A stretch of DNA of 64,000 bases. It comes from Auanema rhodensis (lineage: Eukaryota; Nematoda; Chromadorea; Rhabditida; Rhabditidae). The DNA is taken from NCBI GenBank assembly GCA_964057225.1, contig OZ059898.1, positions 12,983,767-13,047,766 on the forward strand, read 5' to 3'. Below the pieces are notes generated by a model that was not told where the DNA came from, did no database searches, and was given only the letters and a program-made list of their open reading frames with translations. Below, piece by piece: positions 48,201 through 59,401 of the stretch (position 1 is the stretch's first letter; each line of letters begins with the position of its first letter). A program made the position numbers and the translations under genes.

Positions 48201-48695
48201 TAAAATTCAAAAATATGATTTAATTGCTTAGAATTCAATCAAATTTAGCTTTTATGTCGTTCTTTCTGCGAAAAATGTTTCTATAATGAATGCTCAGAAC
48301 ATCAGACAATTTCTTGATTGGGAATACTGCTTAAAACCTATAATTACAGGCATGACAAGACAAAGCGAAATTCGTGAACAATTGATTAGAGACGGCATCT
48401 GTACTAGAGAAACAGCACCAAGTCGATCGTCAATTAATCAGTGAGTTAGAATTGAGTTTGGCAAGTAGCCAACACGATACAAATAGTGAAAGGCAAGCAG
48501 GCAATAGCTTGATGAACAGCAAAACTTGGATTCTTGCATTTTCATGTATTTAGCAATTAAATAATAGAGTTTTGCTCATTAAGTTACTATTCTGTTTGAC
48601 CTGGAAGAGTACGTTATTCCCTCTAAAACTTACAATATTTGCTTTTCAGCATTTTACGCACAAAGTTGGATATTAAACGCCGGAAGAGAGATTAA
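45239..48695 (+). CDS. Divergent Pax protein, paired domain only
   Basis: Sequence-specific DNA-binding protein of the Pax family. Eight exons: 45239-45307, 45458-45565, 45615-45735, 45818-45900, 46150-46223, 46933-47030, 48350-48440, 48650-48695, encoding about 230 residues. A Ser/acidic N-terminus is followed by a full-length paired domain. The N-terminal PAI part reads GRNQLGRTYSPGLPLSMYER, then WKICDISKRLCVTHSCVSKI, then LNRYRQTGSVRP. The C-terminal RED part ends IREQLIRDGICTRETAPSRS then SINHILRTKLD. The protein stops within ten residues of the domain (KRRKRD-stop), so there is no homeodomain or octapeptide. The usual NQLGGVFVNGRPLP hairpin is degenerate (NQLGRTYSPGLPLS), and the linker lacks the GGSKP motif. 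Intron 3 is GC-AG. The helix-turn-helix of PAI (CDIS..L.V.H.CVSKIL.RY) is well kept, so DNA binding is likely. Subfamily not assignable. Confidence 0.9.
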
Positions 48696-50263
48696 ATGAC
48701 ACGAATTCGGATACCCTTTGATGCCGTGTCATCACTAACATTCACCATATTTGGATAGATTTGAACTTAATCGTTTAATAAGCAAAATGTCATCGGAGAA
48801 AAGGAGTACATGCTATTCTCTGCTCCGTTATTTCGTTTCGTTTTTTCTTCCCAGAGCAAATATTGTGTGGCTCAGCATTCAAGCCTTCGGAATACATCTC
48901 CTCCCTCTCTCTCTCTTTCTCTCTTTCTATATATATAGATAGATAGATCTTTCTCTCTTCTCTCCTTCTCTTTTATACACATACCCACACCCTCTCTATA
49001 TATGTATATTTTTCTCGTTCGCTTTCATAAATGTGATTGAAATTGGCCCGGTCCATCATATCCTCCGGTATCTTATTCCATTTTTGTTTTAAATTTATAT
49101 TTATCGTTCAAACCATTCTCAACCTTTGTACTTGGAGTGCATCGTCATCGTCAACATCATCAACATCATCATCATTCTGCGTCTTTTAGCTTCTTATAGA
49201 TTAATATCTCAGCCAAAAAACCCAAACAACAGCTTAATAATTTATTCGAAACTTCGAATATCATTTACATATGTTTGTATATACTAAATACATATATCTA
49301 CTTATTGTCACTATTTTTTGTTTTGTTGTGTCTTTCAACTGTATCCATCTATTCATGGAATTATTATAGCCCGAGCTGCGATCTCCAAAAATCTCATAAC
49401 TACTATAGCATTTATTTATGTATTACTGACTTGAGATGAGCTCGGCTTAATAAAATGTTTTCTTTTTGTTGTTTTTTTTTGTGATCGGATATGTTTTATG
49501 AATAATTATGCACGTGTCGATTATGACCTTTTACTAAATGCTGTTATTACAATACATCTTCTCAATGACGCCTGTAAAATCTGCCTAAAAATTGGCGCGC
49601 TCTATTCGGAATGCGCCTCTTTAGCGCGAAACTGTATTATTTGAAAAAGTACAGTACAAGTTTGGCTTTCCTTCGGAATGTTTAATTTTTCTTTGAAATT
49701 CATGCTTTTCTCTGCTCGCTTTCTTCGATTTAAACCAAATCAGAAAGACGCTAAGCAGATTTGTTCTTATAAATAATGAGAGCTAGACTGGGCAGAGTTG
49801 CGATGATGAGCAGAGACGCAGACAACTTTAGTTAGGCTATGTGTGCTATTGGCCGTATTGCATATTCTTTTTTACATTTCTGCTCTTCAGCCTTATACAT
49901 TTTCTATGTTACTCCTTTTTACACTTAAAAAAAATAGTTTTATTCAATTCAATCGCTTATTTAAAGCTTGTCCTCATTGTATACCGCGTGGTGTGGAATT
50001 GATTTTCCTCTGCCCTCATTCCAGAACACTTGCTGTTCATTATTTCATTACGTTTTCTGCACTTTTTTGATATATCGACAGTATTCATTGGAAAATAGCA
50101 TATTTTATATCTTATTTATATATTACGTGTTTTTATCGGCATTTTAATATTTTGATAACAATAGAATTATCGTTGGTATTTGTTTAACTCCGTCCATCGT
50201 CTTGCGTTTTGTCTATTTTATTCAGTAATTTTACTCAGTAATTTTACTTTTTTTTAGTCCGTA
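48696..50263. other. Intergenic, upstream of the GPSM2-like gene
   Basis: No gene seen. A TC-rich and TA stretch lies at 48898-48985. A 3' acceptor (tttttttag) sits six bases before the GPSM2-like ATG, so either an upstream untranslated exon or spliced-leader addition is likely. Confidence 0.5.
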
Positions 50264-53200
50264 ATGAAACCATGTGAAACTCCTAAACAATTTCAAACTT
50301 GCCTTGATTGGGCTCAGGAGGGAGAACGTTTATGCAAATCAAATAATATTAAAAATGGTATGCAGTTTTACTTGATTCTCCTCTCAACGCTTGCTTTGCT
50401 TAGGTATCGAACATTTGGAAAAGGCCCTTAAAGTTGGAACAGATGACATGCGGACCCTCTCTGCGATTTATAGTCAACTAGGAAATGCTTTTTTTAGTCT
50501 TCGGGATTATGAACGATCTGTTGATTACCATTGTTATGATATGTTGATCGCCAGGTATTTCTTTCACAATTTATACGTGCTTACAAATCTTTCTAGACTA
50601 TTGAAAGATATTGCTGGAGAGGCTAAAGCATGTGGTAATATTGGAAATGCTTTTAAATTTCAAGTAAATAATAGTGAAATTAGCTTCTATTGAGGTTTAC
50701 AATTTTTCAGGGCAGTTTCAATGATGCTATAACATTCACTAAGCGACAGTTAGATTTGGCAAGAAGTTTAAATGATAAAGTTTGTTATTTAGATAATAAA
50801 AATATTGTCGTCTTCTTTACAGGCTTGTGAAGCTCGTGCATTATATAATCTTGCTTCTGCTTTTTTAATGAAAGGGAAAAAAACAGGCAGAATGTTGAAG
50901 GTAATCAGATACACAGCATTCTTTTTGTAAAAAAGTATCACCTTTAGGCTGCTGGAGGTGACATTTCTCTTGTTAGTCTGAATTCTGAGGCGTCTCAACC
51001 ATTCCTTGAAGATTTGAGAGAAGCTTTAAATAATTACAAGTACATATAAGTTGGTAAAAGTTAACGATATCATATTCTGTTCAGAGCAAGTCTTGATATT
51101 TCGGAAGAGTTGGGAGATCGTGTTAGCTGTGGAAGGACCTATGGGTGCTTAGGAAATACTCACTATCTTTTGAGAGAGTTTAGTAATGCTGTGGAATATC
51201 ACAGAAAGGTTGTTTAACAATTATTGATTCTTATTTATATTCTTTTTTTGTTTTAGCGACTTGAGGTAGCCAGAGAATTTGGTGATAAAGCTGCTCAAAG
51301 ACGTGCTTATTCAAACTTGGGAAATGCTCACGTTTTCTTGTCCGAATTAGAGAGAGCAATTGAGTATTACAGGTACTTTCTCGAAATTTATTGATTTTAT
51401 AACTATTCATTAAGATTGGCTCATTCTTTGGCAGTAGATTTGAAAGATAAATTTGCCGAAGCGCAATCATGCTTCAGTTTAGCAAATGCCGCTGCTCTTT
51501 TAAGTGACTACGAAACAGGCATGTTTTTTCCCTTCCGTGCTTTTAAATTTTTGCTCTTTTATTTTCAGCTGCAAAATATCATGCTGCTCATTTATCGTTG
51601 GCTAGGTTATTAAAGGACAGAGCAGGTGAAGCCCGGGCATACACCTCACTAGCCTCTGATTATAGGTGCCGTTTGAGATTTATAATTCCTTTTTCTTTTC
51701 ACTGTTCTTATTTGATATATAATTTTTTTCAGAAATTTTGGAGATCTACCTAAGTCAGCATATTTTCTTGTCAGACATCGTCAAATTGCCAAAGAGGTTA
51801 GTAGTTCTGTTAGATTCAAATACATTCCCTACAGTAGTGATTAGGCATTTCTCGTTTTTTTTTCTATTTATATAATCATGGGGTAGAAAAGGCAGAAAAC
51901 CTTTCTTTTGCATAGAATGTAATTATACAAGGCTTGATCTATCACGCAATGTTGTGGGCGGGTATCAGGTTAGATTAGTTGGGTTCAATTTCTTTGATTC
52001 CCCTTGTTACTAATCTTACCACCTTCTCTCCTTCTGCCTTATTTTTATGCTTCATTCTCATTCTTTATAGATGAACGACAGCATTCTTCTCGAACAAGTC
52101 CAAGATTCTCTTAGAGAGCTGCTAGCTATTGATAAGAGCTCATTGTCCAAAGATGACAGAGAGGTATATCAGCACATGTGTGTTGCTTTTCATGTTTCGT
52201 TTTTCCTAGATGCTATTGGATGCATCTGCTGATCCAGATGATAATCCATCACAAATTCGTATTTCTCTTTCCCTTCATTCACTCCTCGATGAAGAAGATT
52301 GTGGCATAACTAGGCAACCCATTTATCATAGTGACGGCGATTTGAGCACATCATCGTCGCAGACAAAGGTATTTTTTCCGATATTGTTATGATTATACGT
52401 CATTGCATTTAGTCTCGATCTGGTGAAGGGCAAGAAGATTTATTCGAGTTGCTTTCGAAGATTCAAAGCAGAAGAATGGATGAACAGAGATGTGATGCTT
52501 CTATTCTGAGTGATATGACAAATACCAAGCCTCCGCGTCACACAGATGTGCTTAATCTCTCGCCTACTGGTTAGTTTTCGTTTTCCCCGTGGCCTTTTTC
52601 GGAAGCTCGCCGCTAGCTGTTAATTCTATTTTTGCTTTCTTTACACTGCATGTTTGTTGTATTTTTGTTTTTTTTCTAGCCTCGAGAAGTTCAGACAGTT
52701 CACGACGCCATTCCCTTTTCGGTAGAGTGAAATCTTCAGTTTCCTTTTCCTCTACACCTTTCATGTCCCAATGCAAGAAAGTCGTGGCCAAGCCACGCAA
52801 TTACCTGAGATCAACTTCGTTTGCTCGATTTGGCAGCTACCGAAGCAAAGGGTCGTCTACAACCTGTAGTTTGGCTGACATTGATAACTCCCCTTTTGAT
52901 GATACCATGGAAGATTCTCAGTTTGCCGTGCCTAGATTACCCCCTAAGAAACCAGATAGTAGAAGGCATTCACTATGTGAAAGAGCTTTACCCATGATGG
53001 AAGAAAGTAGTAAGTTTCTTGTCTCTTTTTAATTTTAATAATTTCTTTCCCTCAATAACAAGTGAAATGTGTTGGTTGATGCTTGTGTGGTAAATAGCTA
53101 TAGATTTGAGTTACATTACAGATACAGATTTAATATTATTAACAAATGATTATTTTAATTAATTATATTTAGACGGACCTGAAGCTTTAATAGACCTGCT

Positions 53201-53645
53201 AATGCAAGTACAAGGCAGCGGACGTAGAATGGACGAACAGAGAGCTACTCTCTTACCTGGTTTGAGTCAAGGTGGACAAGAAATTTTAGACAAACTGCAG
53301 CAGTATGTTTTTACTCGAAAAGACTGATTAAGGTTTTTGAATATTTAGCGCACCTGAAAAGGAGAAAGCTAATATTGATGACCAACTTCTTGAATTATTA
53401 GTTCGGGCTCAAAGCCAAAGAATGAATGAACAGAGAAGTGAACTTGGAGGGAGACCGAAAAGAGACGACTCTAGCGGTATGTTCATGTTTGCACGGAATA
53501 GCCTACTTTTCATATGAATGTTTCAGCTGATGTAAAGCGACCGCCAACGATTCCAGACGGTGAAGACGAAATCTGCGCCTTGGTGCTTCGTATGCAAGCA
53601 AGCGGTAGACTTGACGAACAGCGTTCTGTGCTCCTGGAGCAGTAA
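50264..53645 (+). CDS. GPSM2/Pins/AGS-3: TPR and GoLoco protein
   Basis: Receptor-independent regulator of heterotrimeric G proteins; binds Galpha-i/o-GDP through GoLoco motifs and links it to NuMA/LIN-5 or other partners through TPRs, in spindle orientation and polarity. About 17 exons. The N-terminal half carries seven or eight TPR units, for example AIYSQLGNAFFSLRDYERSV, CGNIGNAFKFQGSFNDAITF, GRTYGCLGNTHYLLREFSNA, RRAYSNLGNAHVFLSELERA and AYTSLASDYRNFGDLPKSAY. A Ser/Arg-rich linker follows (SRRHSLFGRVKSSVSF). Four GoLoco motifs end the protein: EDLFELLSKIQSRRMDEQR, EALIDLLMQVQGSGRRMDEQ, DQLLELLVRAQSQRMNEQR, DEICALVLRMQASGRLDEQR. Each keeps the DEQR or NEQR arginine finger. The first ATG at 50264 is taken as start. 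It stops shortly after the fourth motif, as in the family. Confidence 0.95.
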
Positions 53646-56354
53646 TTTGCAGATTCATTTCTATACATGTTTATCATATTTTCGCAGATTAATCTCTTTT
53701 TCTCCATCTCCGCCTGACTTCTTAGTTCCATTTTTTCTTCAACTATTTACTTTTTTCTTACTAATCGCAAAACAGAATAACTAATATGTCTTGATCATGA
53801 TTATAATTTATATAGTTTTTCGATATCATCACAGGCTTATAAAACCTATGTTACTATACCCTCTTAATCATTGCTAATATCCCGATCTAGCTATAAAATT
53901 TGTATATAGTGTGAACTATACTTCTTTGCTTAAAAATGTTCGTTAATCTATATATGGACACATAAAGTTTTATGAATGAAGAGGTCGGTTCACATGTTAC
54001 ATGACCATAACAAGCAAAGAGATGAGTAACCAAAAGATGGCCACGGGAGGGGGGGGGGAACCGGTTGGATTCCTATAATCTGCGCCTCAGGCCTTTATTT
54101 ATCCAGGTACCTCGGACCCTGCTAGCGTTCTACATCCAAGACAACGACAGCTTTTTTAAAAACCTTCATTCTAACGATTTTTTTCTTATTTTCATATTGA
54201 TAAATAGTATTTTCTGGGAGTTGAGTTGATAATATCTTTTTAGGAGATGAACGCAGTGATCCCTGCGAACATTTCACAAACTTTTTCGACTTACTTTCTC
54301 AAGTTCTCCTTTAACTCCCTTTATGTGAATTTCGTGGAAGTCAATAATCTTGATCAAACGGTTATCCTACTGCGAATTAAATGTTTCTGGTTTTACAATT
54401 ACCAGATCTATATTGTAGAGAAAGCTTTTTGGGGTATGCATTCACAGAATCATGAGTTTTGAATGGAATGCTTTCTTATCTCGATGATTTCTCTTTCCGA
54501 TTATGATGCAACAGATGCTTGTCAATTGGAAAACGATCAGCTCCATTCTCCTAATTCGCATTTTCATATGATATACGTGGAAAATGACGTAAATCGTTGT
54601 GACTTACTGTTTCTCACTCTTTGTTGTAGCTGCGGAAATCGGTCGTGTCCCGAAATCCACTGTGCTAGCTATAGACCTTTACCATTTAACCTCCATATAC
54701 GTATGACCACCCGTGTACATGAGCGGTTGCTTTCTATTCGGATTTTCCAGTATAACTATCACTCTCGCTTTATTTTTATTTCTTCCTCTTCTTCTTAAGA
54801 AACATCTTTGCAATTCTTTCTCTCTGCTACCTGCAACAACGGCTTCATTATAATGTTGAATTGAACTATTTCGCGGTTTCTCTTTCTTTGCAACAGGATC
54901 GGATCGATTACCTTAATCATCGTTCTTTTCACCTCCACAGTCTTCACCTCAATAGAATGACACCATTTTCGGCTTAATCAATTCGTTTGTATCTGTGGAT
55001 AGTTGATTCCTTTTCCAGCTACGTCGCCTTTCTTCTGGATGCTCCGATATGTCTCTTCCAATTCATCCTTATCCTGTTTCTGTTTTCGATTTTTCTCAGT
55101 TTTTATGAAGTCAATACCTTATATACTTAGATAGAATCCAGCGATCGATCTATCATATATTATTCAATTTTGACATCTTTATCATTCAAATCCTAGAAAA
55201 TATGAATTTCTTTCTTGTCTGGACCATTAACAAACGACAACTTGCTCAGTGGCTTTGTTTCAACGAGAACAAAGCTTAATTCTTCAATGATAAGCTGCAT
55301 GACGTCAGATTTCGTAACAGGCTATTCGAAAGCATAAGCAAGAACTTCTAAATGATCGTTTATTCGATTAACAATAGCCTACTACTTTTCTTTTTCCAGC
55401 ATTTTTTTCAGTTTTTATCTATGTGTACACTTCTAGATAAAGTACAAAAACATATCCAACGCCAAACATTACCATGGATATGAGATGACATCCGGATTCG
55501 GCCTGTGGATGGGTGATGCTGCTTTTGAACATTTATCCACAAAATGCTGCCTACAACCGGCTTTCGAAGCAAAATACGGTGAAATGAGAGATTGAGAGAA
55601 AGTTGAAATTACAGAAGACTAGGTGATATCAGGATACCGAGAGAGAAACAGACAAAATGGGAAAGAGAGAGTCAAGCTACCGCATTCCATTCGGCTAATA
55701 CTAGCCTTCTTCCGATTGAATCACGTAATATCGTCGTTTGCCATTCATGATCACAAGCAGAGGTCGTCTGCATCGCAGAATCGTCTGAAATTCTATTGCC
55801 GTCAATTTCTCTTTTCTCCTTTTCGCGAAGCTTGAACATTCCAATTGAAGCTCAAGATGTTTCCTATTCGCAACGAAGTTACATATTTCGAACATGACGT
55901 CACTACTTCATTTTCTAAAAAAAACTATGAAGTATCGACTGTGAAATTCTTCCGTACTCTACATCATTCTTGTCTATCCATTGTTTATAATCATCCTCTA
56001 CGTTTCATTTTCTATGTTGCTTTCAAGCGGATCGCATTCGTGGAAGAACCTGCTTAGAAAAGCCGTTGAATCCTTCTCACTCTACCACCAACAATAGAAA
56101 CAGCTGCGTTCACATCATGATTTTCTGTTTCATAGCTTCTTCCCAATTGTGTTTTCTTTATTAACCTAATGCGTTTATCACTAGCTTTTATCGAGTTAGT
56201 TCGATGAACATAATTTGAAAGCTTATGCTTAGCATATCAAACTTGTTGCTTTTCAATCTGATTTCCCCTTGAACATCATTGCTTCCACCTTTCTCCCATT
56301 ATTTGCTAGTCTTCTCCAGTGCCCCATCTCTAATATTACTTTATGCTTCAGATA
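53646..56354. other. Intergenic, no supported gene
   Basis: About 2.7 kb. Open stretches of up to 111 codons (54463-54798 +, 55623-55835 +, 55845-56057 +) have no recognisable content and no matching splice structure. A G-run lies at about 54046-54058. A tgcttcag acceptor stands just before the next gene's ATG. Confidence 0.45.
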
Positions 56355-58440
56355 ATGAATTGGACTATTCTTTTAACACTACCGTTACTTGCTTTTTGTC
56401 AGAAGGATGCTTTATCAAGCTCTTTATCTTCTCCAGAAAACGGAGAAAGCTTTAAGAGACGTGAGTTTTTTATATTCTATACATTTTATTGATCAAAATC
56501 TTTTTTAAGTCTATGGTTTGGCTACTCAAATTATGGAGTTAAGTGGAAATATTATGGGTGGTGGATCTGGTAGTTCAGATTCAAATGCTGGAAATAGTTA
56601 TAGATCTCTCTCTTCTGGTTATAATCGGAATTATCAAGGTATTTTCAATATTTTCATATCGTTATTGCTACTATAATTTCAGGCGTTCGTAATTTTGAAA
56701 CAGACAATTCAGTAACCAGCGGGGGATCAGGTGGTGGTTTGGATATGGCTAGATTGATCGAATATGGTTATTGTTTATTCTTTCCAATCATCTTGAATCA
56801 TAAAACTTTATTTCCCCTTCCGAAGATAAACAACTCGGATGAAAGATAGGGATATCTATAGAAAAAAGATTTTACTTTAACAACAAGTTTGATTCCCATC
56901 CTTACAGGTCGCGGATTTTTCATGCCTACCACAACTACAACTACTACTACAACTACAACAACAACTACACCTAGACCAAGTCCTATTGAGTCTTTATTCA
57001 ACACTTTCTTAGGTAAATTGTTCAAAAACATTGTAAAAACTCCACACCTAAGTCAAACCCTCGTATTTCTGCGGTTTCAAACACGATCTTGCCTGTCTTT
57101 TATTGTCGCATGGCGCTTTCATCCTTTTCTAAAGTTTTACTAATCGCTGAGACTAAATCTGTTTGCAACTTGCCACAACATAATCCACGCGTAATTGAAA
57201 GGCAATTAACGCAGGAGTATTATATGAGAGGATTTATAAGTTGAAAGCTATTTTAGGATCATCTGTGGATGCTTCGGCTGAACCCTATGCGCCCCAACCA
57301 ACACAGCCTCCAAGAAGATCCAACATCTTCAATAGCTTCTTTGGTAAGTTGAATTTTACAAAGAAAAAGCGTGAACGATTGTCTCTTATAGGAACTGGCA
57401 ATACAGATTATTCGGCCGGAACAGCAGCCAATACTAGAACTGAATCGAAGAATGCCGGAGATAATATAATGGGACTCATTGGTGAAATTTCGAACTTTCT
57501 AACGATATAACTAAATCGAAGACTTATTTAACCGAATTTTATAGGGGGTTTCATGACAACTTCGCCTGTACCAACCACCACAAAAAACCCGGCTCAACAA
57601 CTTCTAGGTTTCTTCGGTATTGTGACACAATAAAGTATGAAATCGTGCAAACTTTTTTCCAGGTATGGCCCCTGAGAAACGTGAATCTCCTACCAGAATG
57701 GGAAAGATTAACATTTGGGAATTAATGGGTAATTTTTAAAATTAATTACCCCAATTATAATAATCGAATTATGTTTTAATATTATATAGTATAATGAGAA
57801 AGTCTAAAAATCATATACAATATCTATGAAAGATATTGGGCTTTCTGGAACAAAAGAATGCAACCGCTGTCACTAGAGAGCGCAATTGAAATGAAAGATA
57901 AGCGTTCGCGCTAATTACGTTAATTAGCATATTATTAGATAAACGTGTACGATTACGTAAGATACACGTGTCTGATCTGCTAATTAGTCAGCTTTCCTCT
58001 TGTCTCAATCAGAGTAATGTAATATTTTAAAATGTGTACAAGTATATTTAAGGCATGGCTCCACGATCAACAACAACAACCACAACTCAAGCACCATTGG
58101 AAGCCTTACTTAACCCAGCATCATACTCAGCGAATGATGCCAGGAACATTGATAGTATGGAAACATTATAAATCAAATGTAAATGAAGTACTCTTTCCTT
58201 TTTAGATATTATAAGTGCCTTAGCTGGTGCTGGCGTTCCTCAAGCTAGAGCCGAGTCTTCCGGTCCAGCCAATTTCATTAGCCAATTTTTTGGCGGTAAG
58301 AAGTAAAGCGCAAGATTGGATGGAAATTGATTCAAAATAACAGGATTATAACTCTGTTTCCTAGTAGACGTGTATTTCCTCGTTTATTTTAAAAAGATGG
58401 ATCCGTAGAATACACTACATATCCTGAAATGGCCTCTTAG
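56355..58440 (+). CDS. Secreted protein built from phase-1 exon modules
   Basis: Not a recognised family. The start codon follows a cttcag acceptor by three bases. A signal peptide (MNWTILLTLPLLAFCQKDAL) is followed by about nine short exons. Every intron is phase 1, and most exons begin with the split Gly codon and end in a hydrophobic-Gly motif: SLFNTFLG, SNIFNSFFG, DNIMGLIG, QQLLGFFG, NIWELMG, NFISQFFG. Between these lie Thr-, Pro- or Ser-rich stretches, including a run of 14 Thr encoded by ACA/ACT (around 56928-56970). The pattern looks like repeated duplication of one symmetric exon. The last coding exon can either read through to a stop at 58304-58306 (FFGGKK) or use a good gtaaga donor to join an exon at about 58397 ending EYTTYPEMAS at 58440. 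A cuticle, mucin-like or secreted aggregation-prone role is possible but not shown. Confidence 0.8.
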
Positions 58441-59401
58441 ATAAGATACTCAGGTTTTTTTTATAATATTTCCCATCTAATTATTGTTATATTTATTTGA
58501 CCGATGTTGTTGGATGTATATCATCTTTTCTATATTTAAGATATTATATTTATTATTTTATAAATAATAGTATTACATACTCAAAATGTGAATGAAAATA
58601 TAAATTATTTAATATAAAGGTTAAGTCTTAGTACAACATAAAATGTTTCTTTTTTGAGTAAAGGCCATACAATATGCCATTCAACAGCATGTTGCAACAA
58701 CTATCTTTTAATATGGTTCAAAAAAGAGATGAGCAAAGATGTTTAATGTCAACCCAGAACAGAATGTAAACTGAACGCCTAGCTATTTCTGCCATCTGAC
58801 CTACTGCTCGGACTGGCCCATACACACATTTCCCTTTATAATTAGCAAAGTTGTATAGCGTACACTCGGTTCATATGAAATAAAAAATAATATTTTCGCT
58901 TTGCATTGCCTTCATTACTTCACTTTCTTGAGTTTTCATATTAATTTGGTTGATTAACCTGCTTGAACTGTGCATTTTTTGCTTTCGCTGTTTTTTCCGG
59001 GACCGCCTCTGACCCAATGCAAATTCAAGCTGGACCATTGGCAAAGCTGTTGTTTTTCGTTTGCTTAAGGTTGTATTGGCTACCTTCATTTACACGTTTA
59101 AAGAAAATATAAATTGTAACTGATATAAATAAATTGAAAATAAGTGTAATTTTCTAAAATCTAGGTAGTTTTATCGTTCAGTATTGAAATCTATATCGAT
59201 ATTTCTCCTCATAATAGAAGTTGAATTCTTCTCTCAATCGCCAATATTTTCTCATGAATATCGTCTCACCAAATATATAGCTTTGTTATAAATCCATAAA
59301 TTGATTGAAATCGAGTTGTTGTATTGATTACACTAAATGAAGTTCAGGCTAGCAAGGCTGTAAATTCGTTCTGTAGATATGCATGCATTCTTTTCATAAT
59401 A
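58441..59401. other. Intergenic
   Basis: AT-rich, no gene seen on either strand. It presumably contains the promoter and any 5' untranslated exon of the TFIIS-M/SPOC gene. Confidence 0.5.

Noticed and set aside
54463-54798. Plus-strand 111-codon frame
   Set aside because: No domain, no upstream acceptor, ends in a Ser repeat from TCT units; likely chance.
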